A DNA stretch of 64,000 bases from QHXW01 sp035297145 (GTDB taxonomy: Bacteria; Acidobacteriota; Terriglobia; Bryobacterales; Bryobacteraceae), in the NCBI GenBank assembly GCA_035297145.1, contig DATGZN010000040.1:1-64000 (forward strand), written 5' to 3'. Shown here piece by piece: positions 33,889-42,767 of the stretch (position 1 is the first letter of the stretch; each line of letters opens with the position of its first letter). The position numbers and the translations under genes are program-made. The notes below the pieces were generated by a model that worked only from the letters and a program-made list of their open reading frames with translations, searched no databases and was not told the DNA's origin.

Positions 33889-34692
33889 ATGGATGGTAAC
33901 TTAGCAAGGTGTTTCGCGTTGGTGACAGTCGCAGTAGTGTCGATGGCTGGGCGGCTTCAGTGCACTGATTGGATCAGGGTCACTCCGCGCATCAAGTCAC
34001 AGGTACACACGCTCAACCGTGTCGAGGCGGAGACGCTGCTTTCCAGAGTTTGCAAGAGCGCTGTCCGATCTGACGATTTCACTGGCCTGGGGTGCGCCAC
34101 TCGCCAGTTGGGTCACGGATTTGCGGAAATTGTCGATCACCATTTTTCTCCCAAGGGCGTCATTTTCGGACATTTCTTATCCCCTGACACCGATGACGCG
34201 GCCGTGAGTGGATGGAGCGGCGCAGAGGGCCACGCGGGTCTGTTTGGCGGCACTTTGCTGCTCACAAGGCGGAATGGAAGGTGGACCCCGCTTTGGTACA
34301 AGAGCGCCGTCATAATAGATTCCTGCTTAAAGGCCGCCATGCCAAGCGGCCGGGATATTCTCCTGTGCGAAACAGAGGATGGCGGCATGGGCTACGTAGA
34401 TCACTATTTGTACGCTGTCGATCTCACGCGTCCAGCGGACATACGGGATGCGCCTCTTGTAATGGCAATATCGTGCGAGGTTGGTTGCACGACCCATCGA
34501 CAGGAAATTCGGCGCGTTCAGTGGGAACAAGAAACCAGACGCCTTTCAGTCACGGTCAGAACGCCGGAGTGGCGACGCACCTGCGACGATGGTTACCCAC
34601 GGCAGAATCTGCCGCCGCTGGTCTCTGCGCTGGAATTCGAACTCACCGACAGCGGCTTCAGCGCAAGCATTGGGCCTGCTCCAATGAAGTAG
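33889..34692 (+). CDS. Hypothetical exported protein
   Basis: 267 residues from ATG 33889; an alternative GTG is at 33862. The N-terminus (MDGNLARCFALVTVAVVSMAG) is a likely signal peptide or anchor. The rest is soluble, with a glycine/tryptophan-rich middle (GGTLLLTRRNGRWTPLWYKS), CLKAAMPSGRDILLCETEDG and six cysteines, compatible with an extracytoplasmic disulfide-bonded protein. No family recognised. It converges with the Ldh-type gene (8 bp apart). Confidence 0.6.
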   Translation: MDGNLARCFALVTVAVVSMAGRLQCTDWIRVTPRIKSQVHTLNRVEAETLLSRVCKSAVRSDDFTGLGCATRQLGHGFAEIVDHHFSPKGVIFGHFLSPDTDDAAVSGWSGAEGHAGLFGGTLLLTRRNGRWTPLWYKSAVIIDSCLKAAMPSGRDILLCETEDGGMGYVDHYLYAVDLTRPADIRDAPLVMAISCEVGCTTHRQEIRRVQWEQETRRLSVTVRTPEWRRTCDDGYPRQNLPPLVSALEFELTDSGFSASIGPAPMK

Positions 34693-34700
34693 CCGCAGTT

Positions 34701-35762
34701 TCAGATCCTCGCCGGCGCCGCCACGCCCAGCCGGTCTCCCGCCTCGCACAGCGCCTTCCAAGTCCCCGGCCCGATTGGAATGCCGCTCTTCCGCCGCTCC
34801 TGTTCCGTGCGCCACTCGGGGTCGCCGGCCACGAGCACCTCGCTGTAACCCTTCGCCGGAGGTGTCGTCTTCATGATCCGGATCAGGCGGTCCATGCGCG
34901 TGCGGAATTCATCCGGCGGCAGGAAGCGCGCGATGTCGATTGCCAGAAACATCTGGCTGACCCGCACGGGCTTGCCGCGGAAGCGGATGCCGCCGAGCTC
35001 CGTGCTCATGGCGCCGCCGCTCAGCACCGCGCAGAGGATCTCCGCCATCATCGCGAGACCGCTGCCCTTGTAGCCGCCGAGCGGCATCAGCAGACCTTTC
35101 AGGGCTGTTTCGGTATCGGTGGTGGGCACGCCTTCGGAATCCATGGCCCAGTTGACGGGAATCTGCGGCTGTCCGTTGATCTTCGCTTTGAAAATCTTTC
35201 CCGCCGCGACCGTCGTAGTTGCCATGTCGAGCAGCCACGGATGTTCCTCGCCGCCAGGAACGGCCATGCAAATGGGGTTGGTTCCAAGCCGCGGTTGCCT
35301 GCCCTGCCACGGCGGCACCAGCGCCGAGGCAGTGCACATCACGATGCCAATCTGCCCGGCGTCCGCCATCTTCTGCGCCCAGAACGCGGCTGCGCCGAAG
35401 TGATTGGATTCGCGGGCCACCACCATCGCCATGCCCGACGCCGCCGCGATGCGTAGCGCGTGAGCACAGCAGGTTTCGGCAATGGCCTGGCCGATGCCGT
35501 TTTGCCCGTCGAAATGCAGGCACGATCCGCTTTCCGAAATTACGGATCCGTCGGCTTTGGCGTCCATGTCGCCCCATTCGATCTGTTCGAGGTAGTAGGG
35601 CAGCAACTGCAGGCCATGCGAATCCACACCGCGCAAGTTGGCCGCAACCAGCGACTCGGCAACTAATCGTGACTTGGCCGGCGGCACGCCAATGGCTTCG
35701 AGCAGATGCGCGGCGAACGGCCTCAGTTCGCCGGCGGAAACGAGAATGTCAGGATCGGGCAT
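34701..35762 (-). CDS. Ldh-family (malate/L-lactate/ureidoglycolate dehydrogenase-type) oxidoreductase
   Basis: 353 residues. Family marks: VAESLVAANLRGVDSHGLQL with the active-site region, ARESNHFGAAAFWAQKMADA with the conserved Asn-His-Phe-Gly, NPICMAVPGG, LDMATTTVAAGKI, and LMPLGGYKGSGLAMMAEIL. This NAD(P)-dependent group (AllD, YlbC, ComC) reduces or oxidises 2-hydroxy acids and has a non-Rossmann cofactor fold. The specific substrate is undetermined. It is a single gene between two convergent or divergent neighbours. Confidence 0.88.
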   Translation of the reverse strand: MPDPDILVSAGELRPFAAHLLEAIGVPPAKSRLVAESLVAANLRGVDSHGLQLLPYYLEQIEWGDMDAKADGSVISESGSCLHFDGQNGIGQAIAETCCAHALRIAAASGMAMVVARESNHFGAAAFWAQKMADAGQIGIVMCTASALVPPWQGRQPRLGTNPICMAVPGGEEHPWLLDMATTTVAAGKIFKAKINGQPQIPVNWAMDSEGVPTTDTETALKGLLMPLGGYKGSGLAMMAEILCAVLSGGAMSTELGGIRFRGKPVRVSQMFLAIDIARFLPPDEFRTRMDRLIRIMKTTPPAKGYSEVLVAGDPEWRTEQERRKSGIPIGPGTWKALCEAGDRLGVAAPARI

Positions 35763-35811
35763 GGGAACCCAACAGCTTATGACAGTTCAGAGCGTTTGCG
35801 ATAGGCGAAGC

Positions 35812-35850
35812 TACTCATACATTGAGCATGTTATACTCACTCTGTGAGTA
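35812..35850 (+). promoter_or_regulatory. Twin operators and leaderless promoter of vapBC
   Basis: Two inverted repeats: TACTCA-n5-TGAGCA (35812-35828, imperfect) and TACTCAC-TCT-GTGAGTA (35834-35850, perfect). Their centres are 22 bp apart, two helical turns. A TATACT at 35832-35837 is a good -10, and the GTG start codon (35844) is the first half of the right arm. Transcription would start at or near the start codon, so the mRNA is probably leaderless and binding of the VapB-VapC complex would block RNA polymerase directly. Confidence 0.65.
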
Positions 35851-36098
35851 AGCGGCTGCAAGTGCTGCTCCCGGATGCCGAAATGGCTGAGATCCAGCGC
35901 ATGGCCCGGCGCGAGCAGCTCACCGTAGGTGAATGGGCCCGACGCGCGTTGCGCCAGGCACGCTCCGAGAGGTCGCCGGGCGATCCGAAAGCTAAGTTGA
36001 AAGTCCTCCGCGAAGCTGTGAAACACTCGTTCCCGACCGCTGACATCGAACAGATGTTGGCGGAAATAGAACGCGGCTATCTCAGTGACCTTCCTTGA
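35844..36098 (+). CDS. vapB: VapB-type ribbon-helix-helix antitoxin
   Basis: 84 residues, GTG start. The N-terminus (SKRLQVLLPDAEMAEIQRMA, then LTVGEWARRALRQA) is a ribbon-helix-helix DNA-binding domain. The C-terminus (PTADIEQMLAEIERGYLSD) is the typical toxin-neutralising segment. It would bind VapC and repress the operon through the palindromes described at 35812-35850. Its 3' end overlaps the toxin gene by 14 bp. Confidence 0.85.
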   Translation: MSKRLQVLLPDAEMAEIQRMARREQLTVGEWARRALRQARSERSPGDPKAKLKVLREAVKHSFPTADIEQMLAEIERGYLSDLP

Positions 36099-36486
36099 TT
36101 CGAATATACCCATGTACTTGGTTGGGGCGCCGCACCGGCACAAGACAGAGGCAGAGATCCTTGTCGAGCGGGCAATTGCCTCGGGGGATCGGCTGGTTAC
36201 GGACGCCGAAGTGTTGCAGGAGATTCTACATCGCTATTCAGCGATGCGACGGCGCGATGATATTGCGACCGCATTGCGAGTGACATTAGGGCTCGTTGAC
36301 GCAGTCCTTCCCATGGACGAGCGGGATGTTTTGCGGGCAGCTGAGATTCTGCGCTTATCCGAGCGATGGTCCGCTCGTGATGCGGTTCACATCGCCATCA
36401 TGGAACGGCACCGTATTCAACGCATCATGAGCTTCGATCAGGATTTCGACCGCTGGCCAGGAATCACTCGGGTGCACGAAATCTAA
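36085..36486 (+). CDS. vapC: VapC-type PIN-domain toxin
   Basis: 133 residues, GTG start at 36085 overlapping vapB. PIN acidic residues: Asp5 (MTFLDSNIPMY), Glu46 (EVLQEILHRY), Asp99 (WSARDAVHIAIM) and Asp118/Asp120 (SFDQDFD). The family cleaves tRNA or rRNA. It is a different PIN branch from the paralogous pair at 26031 and 44763. The vapBC unit lies directly upstream of recA; no read-through feature was found. Confidence 0.9.
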   Translation: MTFLDSNIPMYLVGAPHRHKTEAEILVERAIASGDRLVTDAEVLQEILHRYSAMRRRDDIATALRVTLGLVDAVLPMDERDVLRAAEILRLSERWSARDAVHIAIMERHRIQRIMSFDQDFDRWPGITRVHEI

Positions 36487-36510
36487 GACACAGCACCTCT
36501 CACGCCGCTT

Positions 36511-36553
36511 GCTATAATTCTCTTTCACCACCCCCGCGGAAGAAAACAGGAGT
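36511..36553 (+). promoter_or_regulatory. Extended -10 promoter and RBS of the tandem recA genes
   Basis: A consensus TATAAT at 36513-36518 is preceded by TG at the extended -10 position (TTGCTATAAT). No good -35 is present 17 bp upstream, as allowed for extended -10 promoters. AGGAG at 36549-36553 precedes the ATG at 36561. I see no CTGT-n8-ACAG-type or other obvious LexA box in this spacer. Confidence 0.6.
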
Positions 36554-36560
36554 TCCCCTC

Positions 36561-37655
36561 ATGGAAGAAAAAGAACGTGCGCGAGCTTTGGAGCTGACGC
36601 TCAGCCAGATCGAGAAGCAGTTCGGCAAGGGCTCGATTCTGCGCCTGGGATCGAAGGAAGCCATCGTCCCGGTCTCGGTGATTTCCACTGGCTCCATTGC
36701 GGTGGATGCGGCGCTGGGCATCGGCGGCTTACCGCGCGGCCGCGTCTGCGAGATCTATGGGCCGGAGTCGTCAGGCAAAACCACTATCGCGCTGCAAGTG
36801 GTCGCGCAGGCCCAAAAAGCCGGCGGGATGGCGGCGTTTATCGATGTTGAGCACGCGCTCGATCCCATCTACGCGCGCAAGCTGGGCGTGGACGTCGATA
36901 ACCTCTTGGTGTCCCAGCCCGACTACGGCGAGCAGGCGCTGGAAATCACCGAGAAGCTGGTCGCCTCCGGGTCGATTGACGTGCTGGTGGTGGATTCGGT
37001 AGCGGCGCTGGTGCCCAAGGCTGAGCTCGATGGCGAAATGGGCGACAGTCACATGGGCCTGCAGGCGCGGCTGATGTCGCAGGCGCTGCGCAAGCTCACC
37101 GGCGTGGTTTCGAAATCCAACACGTGTCTGATTTTCATCAACCAGATCCGCGAAAAAATAGGCGTGATGTTCGGCAATCCGGAAACCACCACCGGTGGGA
37201 GGGCGCTGAAGTTCTATGCCTCGGTGCGCGTGGACATCCGGCGCATCGCGGCCATTAAGGACGGGGAAGCGGTCGTCGGCAACCGGACAAAAGTTAAAAT
37301 TGTTAAGAACAAACTGGCGGCGCCGTTCCGCGAAGCCGAGTTCGACATCATTTACGGCGAGGGCATTTCGCGCGAAGGCGACCTGATGGATATCGGCGTG
37401 GCGCAGAACATGATCGAGAAGAGCGGCTCGTGGTTCAGCTATAAGGGCGAGCGCATCGGCCAGGGGCGCGAGAATGCCAAGCAGTTCCTGAAGGACAACG
37501 CCGACATCCGCCAGCAGCTCGATACGGACGTGCGCAAGGCCCTGGGCCTGATCAAGCCCGAGCAGGCGGTGAATGGCGGAGCGACTCCGCCGGTCAAAGC
37601 CGAACCGCCGCAAGCGCGGCAAGCCCCGGCGACTGCGGCCACTCGAGCACGCTAA
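36561..37655 (+). CDS. recA: Recombinase RecA, first copy
   Basis: 364 residues. Walker A GPESSGKTT (67-75), Walker B VLVVDSVAAL (Asp145), catalytic Glu97 in FIDVEHALDP (most RecAs have Ala before Glu; here Val), loop 1 LDGEMGDSHMGLQARLMSQA, Gln195 in FINQIREKI and loop 2 NPETTTGG. All residues needed for ATP hydrolysis and DNA binding are present. The C-terminal tail is Pro/Ala/Arg-rich and basic rather than acidic as in E. coli. A second complete recA follows 46 bp downstream. Forms filaments on single-stranded DNA for homologous recombination and SOS induction. Confidence 0.96.
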   Translation: MEEKERARALELTLSQIEKQFGKGSILRLGSKEAIVPVSVISTGSIAVDAALGIGGLPRGRVCEIYGPESSGKTTIALQVVAQAQKAGGMAAFIDVEHALDPIYARKLGVDVDNLLVSQPDYGEQALEITEKLVASGSIDVLVVDSVAALVPKAELDGEMGDSHMGLQARLMSQALRKLTGVVSKSNTCLIFINQIREKIGVMFGNPETTTGGRALKFYASVRVDIRRIAAIKDGEAVVGNRTKVKIVKNKLAAPFREAEFDIIYGEGISREGDLMDIGVAQNMIEKSGSWFSYKGERIGQGRENAKQFLKDNADIRQQLDTDVRKALGLIKPEQAVNGGATPPVKAEPPQARQAPATAATRAR

Positions 37656-37701
37656 GGGCTTTTGGCTGAGAACATCCGCCGGCGGCTTCCACTTCCAGGG
37701 C

Positions 37702-38748
<1,047 letters not shown>

Positions 38749-38821
38749 GCGTCCCCACGCGCGATTTCGCGCACACCTCGTAAAAAACACCGAAAAATAG
38801 GCCGTTTTCGCGTGTTTTCTC

Positions 38822-38850
38822 TTTACTTCGGCTTTCACCTTCCGTATCAT
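38822..38850 (+). promoter_or_regulatory. Candidate promoter of the HU gene
   Basis: TTTACT (38822-38827) and TATCAT (38845-38850) are exactly 17 bp apart in the 181 bp spacer downstream of recA-2. A long leader of about 70 bases and a strong GAGGAGG precede the ATG at 38930. A GCGCGATTTCGCGC hairpin near 38760 has no T-run, so it is not a convincing recA terminator. Confidence 0.5.
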
Positions 38851-38929
38851 TGAATCGATTTGCGGGATAACGAGCGTGCGCGTGCCCGTGAGATCGTGTT
38901 CGATGTGAGTTTAAATCTGAGGAGGTTGA

Positions 38930-39232
38930 ATGGCCAATCAACGAATGACGCAGACCCAGTTGGTCCGGTCGCTGGCGGAAGCTACGGAGGTGCCGAACAA
39001 GACTGCCCGGCAGTTCCTGGATCATCTTGGCAGCCTGGCGATCGCTGAAGTAAAGAAGAACGGTGTATTCGTCGTGCCCGGGCTGGGTCGGCTGGTTCGG
39101 GTGGACCGGAAGGCAAGGATGGGCCGGAACCCGGCGACGGGCGAGGCAATCAAGATCCCGGCCAAGAAGGTCGTGAAGTTTCGCGTGGCGAAGGCGGCCA
39201 AGGACGCCATCGTGCCGCCCAAGAAGAAATAA
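38930..39232 (+). CDS. HU/IHF-family DNA-binding protein
   Basis: 100 residues. Helical N-terminus MTQTQLVRSLAEATEVPNKT and the DNA-binding beta arm (RLVRVDRKARMGRNPATGEA) with the family Arg-Asn-Pro-x-Thr-Gly signature, then IKIPAKKVVKFRVAKAAKDA and a Lys-rich tail. It bends and compacts DNA as a dimer. Strong RBS and a perfect terminator indicate a highly expressed single-gene unit, directly after the recA pair. Confidence 0.93.
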   Translation: MANQRMTQTQLVRSLAEATEVPNKTARQFLDHLGSLAIAEVKKNGVFVVPGLGRLVRVDRKARMGRNPATGEAIKIPAKKVVKFRVAKAAKDAIVPPKKK

Positions 39233-39256
39233 CCGAACGTTTTGGCGTCCCAAAAG

Positions 39257-39290
39257 AAAAACCCCGCGATCCCTCGCGGGGTTTTTTTTT
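39257..39290 (+). terminator. Rho-independent terminator after the HU gene
   Basis: A perfect stem pairs AAAAACCCCGCGA with TCGCGGGGTTTTT around a short loop and ends in nine T residues. Because the 5' side is an A-run, it may also work on the minus strand for the convergent tatA transcript region. Confidence 0.93.
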
Positions 39291-39345
39291 GATCCTTTGA
39301 AGCCGAGAGGAGATCCGCCCAACGTGCGGGCAGTTCTTCGAAGCC

Positions 39346-39543
39346 TTACGCCGGCTTCTTTTCTTCGACCTTCTCTTCTTCCGCCCGCTTCTCGCCCTTT
39401 TCCTCTTCGGACTTCAGCGCGGTCTTAAAGTTGCGGATCCCTTCGCCTAAACCCTTCGCCATCTCGGGAATCTTCTTGCCGCCAAATAACAACATGAACA
39501 CTGCGAGAATGACGATCCATTCAGGCAAGCCAATGGAACGCAT
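39346..39543 (-). CDS. tatA: Twin-arginine translocase subunit TatA/TatE
   Basis: 65 residues: an N-terminal membrane helix (EWIVILAVFMLLFGGKKIPE) with the conserved FGGKKIPE hinge, an amphipathic helix (MAKGLGEGIRNFKTALK), and a Lys/Glu-rich tail. TatA oligomers form the pathway for folded Tat substrates. No tatB or tatC gene is nearby. The start is supported by GGAGG just upstream. Confidence 0.95.
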   Translation of the reverse strand: MRSIGLPEWIVILAVFMLLFGGKKIPEMAKGLGEGIRNFKTALKSEEEKGEKRAEEEKVEEKKPA

Positions 39544-39682
39544 ACGGCCTCCTTCTCACTGTCTTATTGTAGGAATGCTCTCCCAGAGCCGTCAAGTTGT
39601 GAAACTGTCGAGTCGCCAGTCAATCCCCGAGCGTTCTTGCTTCTCCAACATCACCGCGCCAGCATGAAGACGGAGGCCATTC

Positions 39683-39997
39683 ATGATCATCGAAATGCGG
39701 ACCTATAAGACCAAACCCGGCATGCGCGCTCAGTTCCTTGAGATATTCCGCTCCAAATCCATCCCTGCGCACGCGGAGATCGGGATGAAAATACTGGGGC
39801 CATTCCTTTCCGTCGAAGATTCCGACACTTTCTTCTTCATGCGCGGCTTTCCCGACCTCGCCTCGCGCGAACCGTTGAAAGCCAGGTTTTATGAAGGAGA
39901 ACTCTGGAAAAACGAACTGGAGAAGGTTTTGATGCCGATGTTGGAAAAGTATGACGTCGTGCTGGTGGAAGACGCCGAGGGCCTCGTTCGTTGGTAG
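39683..39997 (+). CDS. NIPSNAP-family protein
   Basis: 104 residues: MIIEMRTYKTKPGMRAQFLE at the N-terminus is the NIPSNAP hallmark, followed by KILGPFLSVEDSDTFFFMRG and LKARFYEGELWKNELEKVLM. The family forms a ferredoxin-like dimer; its function in bacteria is unknown. No operon partner. Confidence 0.85.
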   Translation: MIIEMRTYKTKPGMRAQFLEIFRSKSIPAHAEIGMKILGPFLSVEDSDTFFFMRGFPDLASREPLKARFYEGELWKNELEKVLMPMLEKYDVVLVEDAEGLVRW

Positions 39998-40015
39998 TTG
40001 GCGCGCTTCCGGCCT

Positions 40016-40723
40016 TTAGTTGTGCGCGGCGCTCGCCGGCCACTTTTCCAGAAGAGCCTTCGCCTCGCGGTACTTTGCCTCGGCGTATTTCAGTTTCTCC
40101 CGCGCCTCGTCCGTCCATTTTCCTTCGTCTACCAACGCCGCTCCCAGCAGGTAATTGGATTTGAAAGAGAACCGATGCCGCTTTAAACCCTGGCGGGCAA
40201 CGGCCTCCGCCTCCGTGTAGCGATGCTGTTGGCAGAGCAGGGTCGCCAGATTGGTGAACGCGAGAATGTGCTCCGGGGCCGAATCCATCAGGTGCCGCAG
40301 CATCTTTTCCGCTTCCTCGGATTTCCCGGCGGCTTCCAGCTCCAGCGCCAGGTTGTTCTCAGCTTCGTAATACTGCGGGTCGATGTCCAGCGCAGCCCGG
40401 AACTCGGCGATCGCCTCTTCGTGCTGGCCTTTTTTGGATAAGTGCTCGCCTTTGGCCGCCGCCTTCCGCGCCGCCTTCGGGGGATCATAAGCGGGAGCCC
40501 CTCCGCCTAGCGTTGGGTCGTCGGCGGCTTCGCTCGACAGTGATCTCCACTGCACAGACGCGGGCTCTGCCTTCGTGGCGGACCCCTGCTGCTGATGCCC
40601 CATCTCTCCGACAGAACCTAATCTTCGGCTGGCATCAGTACTCATGCCCGGCGATGCGGTTTGAGCATACAGAGCAAGGGGGAGAATCGCACTCCACACG
40701 GTTACTCCAAGCAACCTTTGCAT
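40016..40723 (-). CDS. Exported TPR protein
   Basis: 235 residues. A signal peptide (MQRLLGVTVWSAILPLALYA) is followed by a low-complexity region (about 25-85), then three TPR units at about 90-195: GEHLSKKGQHEEAIAEFRAA, YEAENNLALELEAAGKSEEA and ILAFTNLATLLCQQHRYTEA. Probably periplasmic, acting as a protein-interaction scaffold. Function unknown; it converges with the NIPSNAP gene. Confidence 0.8.
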   Translation of the reverse strand: MQRLLGVTVWSAILPLALYAQTASPGMSTDASRRLGSVGEMGHQQQGSATKAEPASVQWRSLSSEAADDPTLGGGAPAYDPPKAARKAAAKGEHLSKKGQHEEAIAEFRAALDIDPQYYEAENNLALELEAAGKSEEAEKMLRHLMDSAPEHILAFTNLATLLCQQHRYTEAEAVARQGLKRHRFSFKSNYLLGAALVDEGKWTDEAREKLKYAEAKYREAKALLEKWPASAAHN

Positions 40724-40876
40724 TGGTGCCTCCTAAACCGTACGATTGCAGGTTAGCACCGCGCGGCCCCGCGCGACAGCGGTCAGCCAAGGGTGCGTGG
40801 TTCCGGCGGTCGCACACTTTTTCGAACAAATCAGTTTCGTACCCGCGGCTGATATGATGTCTGGTTCGGAGATCAC

Positions 40877-42115
40877 ATGAAACCCGTTCCTAGCGGCAAA
40901 CAGCAGGCTCTGGTGAGCCGATTGATGAAGGCCTGCGGCGGCGCGTACGGCCCCAAAACCCGCCGGAAATATTACATCTCGGGTCCGCAATGGGCCGCGG
41001 CTTACCAGGGCCAGGCGCTGTTTCACGCGCCTACCCGCCAGGCGATCGGCTTCGAGGAAGTCATCCGCGAGTACGCCAGGATCGGCATCGGTTATTGGAC
41101 GACCCACGATACCGACGTAATCCCGACCGAAGCGCTAGGCAAGGATGAGCAGTGGTCCATCGTGGAGCGCATCAATAAGAACTTGAAGAAGCACGGGCTC
41201 AAGTGCTCCATGGTCACCACAGAGACGTTCTTCCATGCGGTCTGGGCGGCGAGTCCGGCCGCGGAATCGCCGCAGGTCCGGGACTACGCCGCGTTTCGGG
41301 TTAAGAACACGGTAGACGTCGGCCACGAGTTGGGCGCGCAGTTTGCCGTCTACTGGCCGGGCTCGCTCGGATACTACACGCAGGGTGCAGTCGAGGAGAC
41401 CGAGACCCTGAAATGGTATGCCGGTGCGCTGAATGCCGCCTGCGAGCATGATATCGCCGTCGCCAAAAAGAAGAACCGGCCCACCCTCAAGCATTGCCTC
41501 GAAGCCAAGCCCTTCGAGCCTCAAGCCGAAATCCTTCTGCCCACGAGCGACGCCATGCTGGCGTTCATTTTCTCGGGCGTGCTGACACATCCCGAAATGG
41601 TCGGCCTGAACCCGGAATATTTACACGAGCTGATGTGGGGAGGCGCGCCGCGCGCCGCTCTGGCGCGGGCCCTCCTGGCGGGCAAACTCTGGCATTTCGA
41701 TATCAACGACGGCTATCGCCTCAAGCACGACGTGGATATCGCCGTGGGCCTCGTGAATCCCCTGGATTGGCTGAATGTGCTGGTGTTATTGCGCAGCCAT
41801 AACTATAACGGCCCGTTCAATTTGGATTACAAGCCGCCCCGTACCACTAGTAACAGCGGCGTCTTTGCCGTCAGCTTTCCGACCGCCGTCGACCGCTTCA
41901 TCACCCTTTGGGAAATGGCTGGCGACGTTTTGGCCGATCCGATCATCAAACAAGCTACGGACGCGCTGAAGGCAGGCGGAGAGACGGTGGATGCTCGGGA
42001 TGCCGATGCCGTAACGGCGGCTCACCGTGAGTTGCTCAGCCTGCACGAGCTGGTGGGCCACCGGTTGTTCCAGATCCTCATCGGAGCGCATCGAGGCCGG
42101 ACCTACTCCGTGTAG
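40877..42115 (+). CDS. Xylose isomerase-like TIM-barrel sugar isomerase
   Basis: 412 residues with the XylA fold and the full set of metal/active-site blocks: WTTHDTDVIP (His77, metal-side Asp), HCLEAKPFEPQ (Glu and Lys), VGLNPEYLHELMWGG (Glu, His), WHFDINDGYRLKHDVDI (three Asp) and NLDYKPPRT (Asp). However, the segment that is WGGREG in xylose/glucose isomerases reads YWPGSLGYY, losing Arg-Glu. The enzyme therefore probably isomerises an aldose, but not necessarily xylose. No xylulokinase or sugar transporter lies nearby. Confidence 0.8.
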   Translation: MKPVPSGKQQALVSRLMKACGGAYGPKTRRKYYISGPQWAAAYQGQALFHAPTRQAIGFEEVIREYARIGIGYWTTHDTDVIPTEALGKDEQWSIVERINKNLKKHGLKCSMVTTETFFHAVWAASPAAESPQVRDYAAFRVKNTVDVGHELGAQFAVYWPGSLGYYTQGAVEETETLKWYAGALNAACEHDIAVAKKKNRPTLKHCLEAKPFEPQAEILLPTSDAMLAFIFSGVLTHPEMVGLNPEYLHELMWGGAPRAALARALLAGKLWHFDINDGYRLKHDVDIAVGLVNPLDWLNVLVLLRSHNYNGPFNLDYKPPRTTSNSGVFAVSFPTAVDRFITLWEMAGDVLADPIIKQATDALKAGGETVDARDADAVTAAHRELLSLHELVGHRLFQILIGAHRGRTYSV

Positions 42116-42156
42116 TACGGGCACTCACGCAGCTGTCAGAGAAAAATTACGAATTT

Positions 42157-42172
42157 TGGCACAACCTTTGCT
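42157..42172 (+). promoter_or_regulatory. Sigma-54 (RpoN) -24/-12 promoter
   Basis: TGGCAC (42157-42162), five bases, then TTGCT (42168-42172). GG and GC are separated by exactly 10 bases as required for RpoN. The predicted start is near 42184, 27 bp before the zinc-ribbon gene at 42211, which has a GAGGAGG RBS. This is the only near-consensus -24/-12 site I noticed in the window. No enhancer-binding protein gene is present here. Confidence 0.7.
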
Positions 42173-42210
42173 AGGACTTCTGCGTCTGGTGAGATGAGGA
42201 GGCCAAGGCA

Positions 42211-42396
42211 ATGGTGAAAACCATCACGAAGCAACAGTTCAAAGGGCATGTGCATTGCCCGATCTGCACCCACACCGTAGGCGCCGATGTCGAACAAATC
42301 GGCAAGAATGTCCGAGTGATTCCTGGGCAAAAGTGCCCGCGCTGCTCGGCTACACTGGATGTGGCGGCGGTGCTTCAAGTACTGGAAGCGGCATAA
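42211..42396 (+). CDS. Small zinc-ribbon protein
   Basis: 61 residues with two CxxC knuckles: CPIC (residues 16-19) in GHVHCPICTHTVGADV and CPRC (43-46) in GQKCPRCSATLDV. Likely binds one Zn2+. A role in nucleic-acid or protein binding is plausible; none is known. It is driven by the sigma-54-type promoter upstream, which suggests expression under specific nutritional or stress conditions. Confidence 0.65.
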   Translation: MVKTITKQQFKGHVHCPICTHTVGADVEQIGKNVRVIPGQKCPRCSATLDVAAVLQVLEAA

Positions 42397-42407
42397 ATGT
42401 GCTGGGT

Positions 42408-42427
42408 GGTACTTGCAGGTAAGTACC
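42408..42427 (+). repeat. Perfect inverted repeat between two zinc-ribbon genes
   Basis: GGTACTT (42408-42414) and AAGTACC (42421-42427) around a 6-base loop. A T-run (TTTTTTT) begins about 20 bases downstream, too far for a standard terminator. It may be a transcriptional operator for the gene at 42471 or a 3'-end stabiliser for the preceding gene. Confidence 0.55.
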
Positions 42428-42470
42428 GGATTGTAGTTAACTTGTTTTTTTGCGATAGTAAGAAGGCTTT

Positions 42471-42698
42471 ATGAGACGCAAGCCGTTAGCCAAGCCCGTC
42501 GAGCCGATTGTCTCGCCTGAGATTCTGGAGCAGGCCAAGCGGTCCATTTCGCCGGACAAAGCCAAGAGTGTTACCAAGTGCACAGTCTGCGGGGCCGAAG
42601 TCACGGAAGGCGCCTTGGAGCCGCTTTGCTGGGTTTGCCGCCGTCTCAAAATCAGCGCCTGGCACGACATCGAACAGTCGATGCCCGCGCAGGAATAG
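42471..42698 (+). CDS. Small zinc-ribbon protein
   Basis: 75 residues with CTVC and CWVC knuckles (SVTKCTVCGAEVTEGALEPL followed by CWVCRRLKISAW). A charged N-terminus (RRKPLAKPVEPIVSPEILEQ) precedes the ribbon. It probably binds Zn2+; no function is assigned. It lies 74 bp after another small zinc-ribbon gene but the two are not alike outside the cysteines. Confidence 0.6.
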   Translation: MRRKPLAKPVEPIVSPEILEQAKRSISPDKAKSVTKCTVCGAEVTEGALEPLCWVCRRLKISAWHDIEQSMPAQE

Positions 42699-42767
42699 CG
42701 TCCGTACCAAGCCAACTTCGCTGTAACCGTTGACGAATGGACGACACGATGGGTTCGTCTTCGACGT

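Noticed and set aside
38755..38775. Terminator after recA-2
   Set aside because: A GCGCGATTTCGCGC hairpin exists but has no following T-run.
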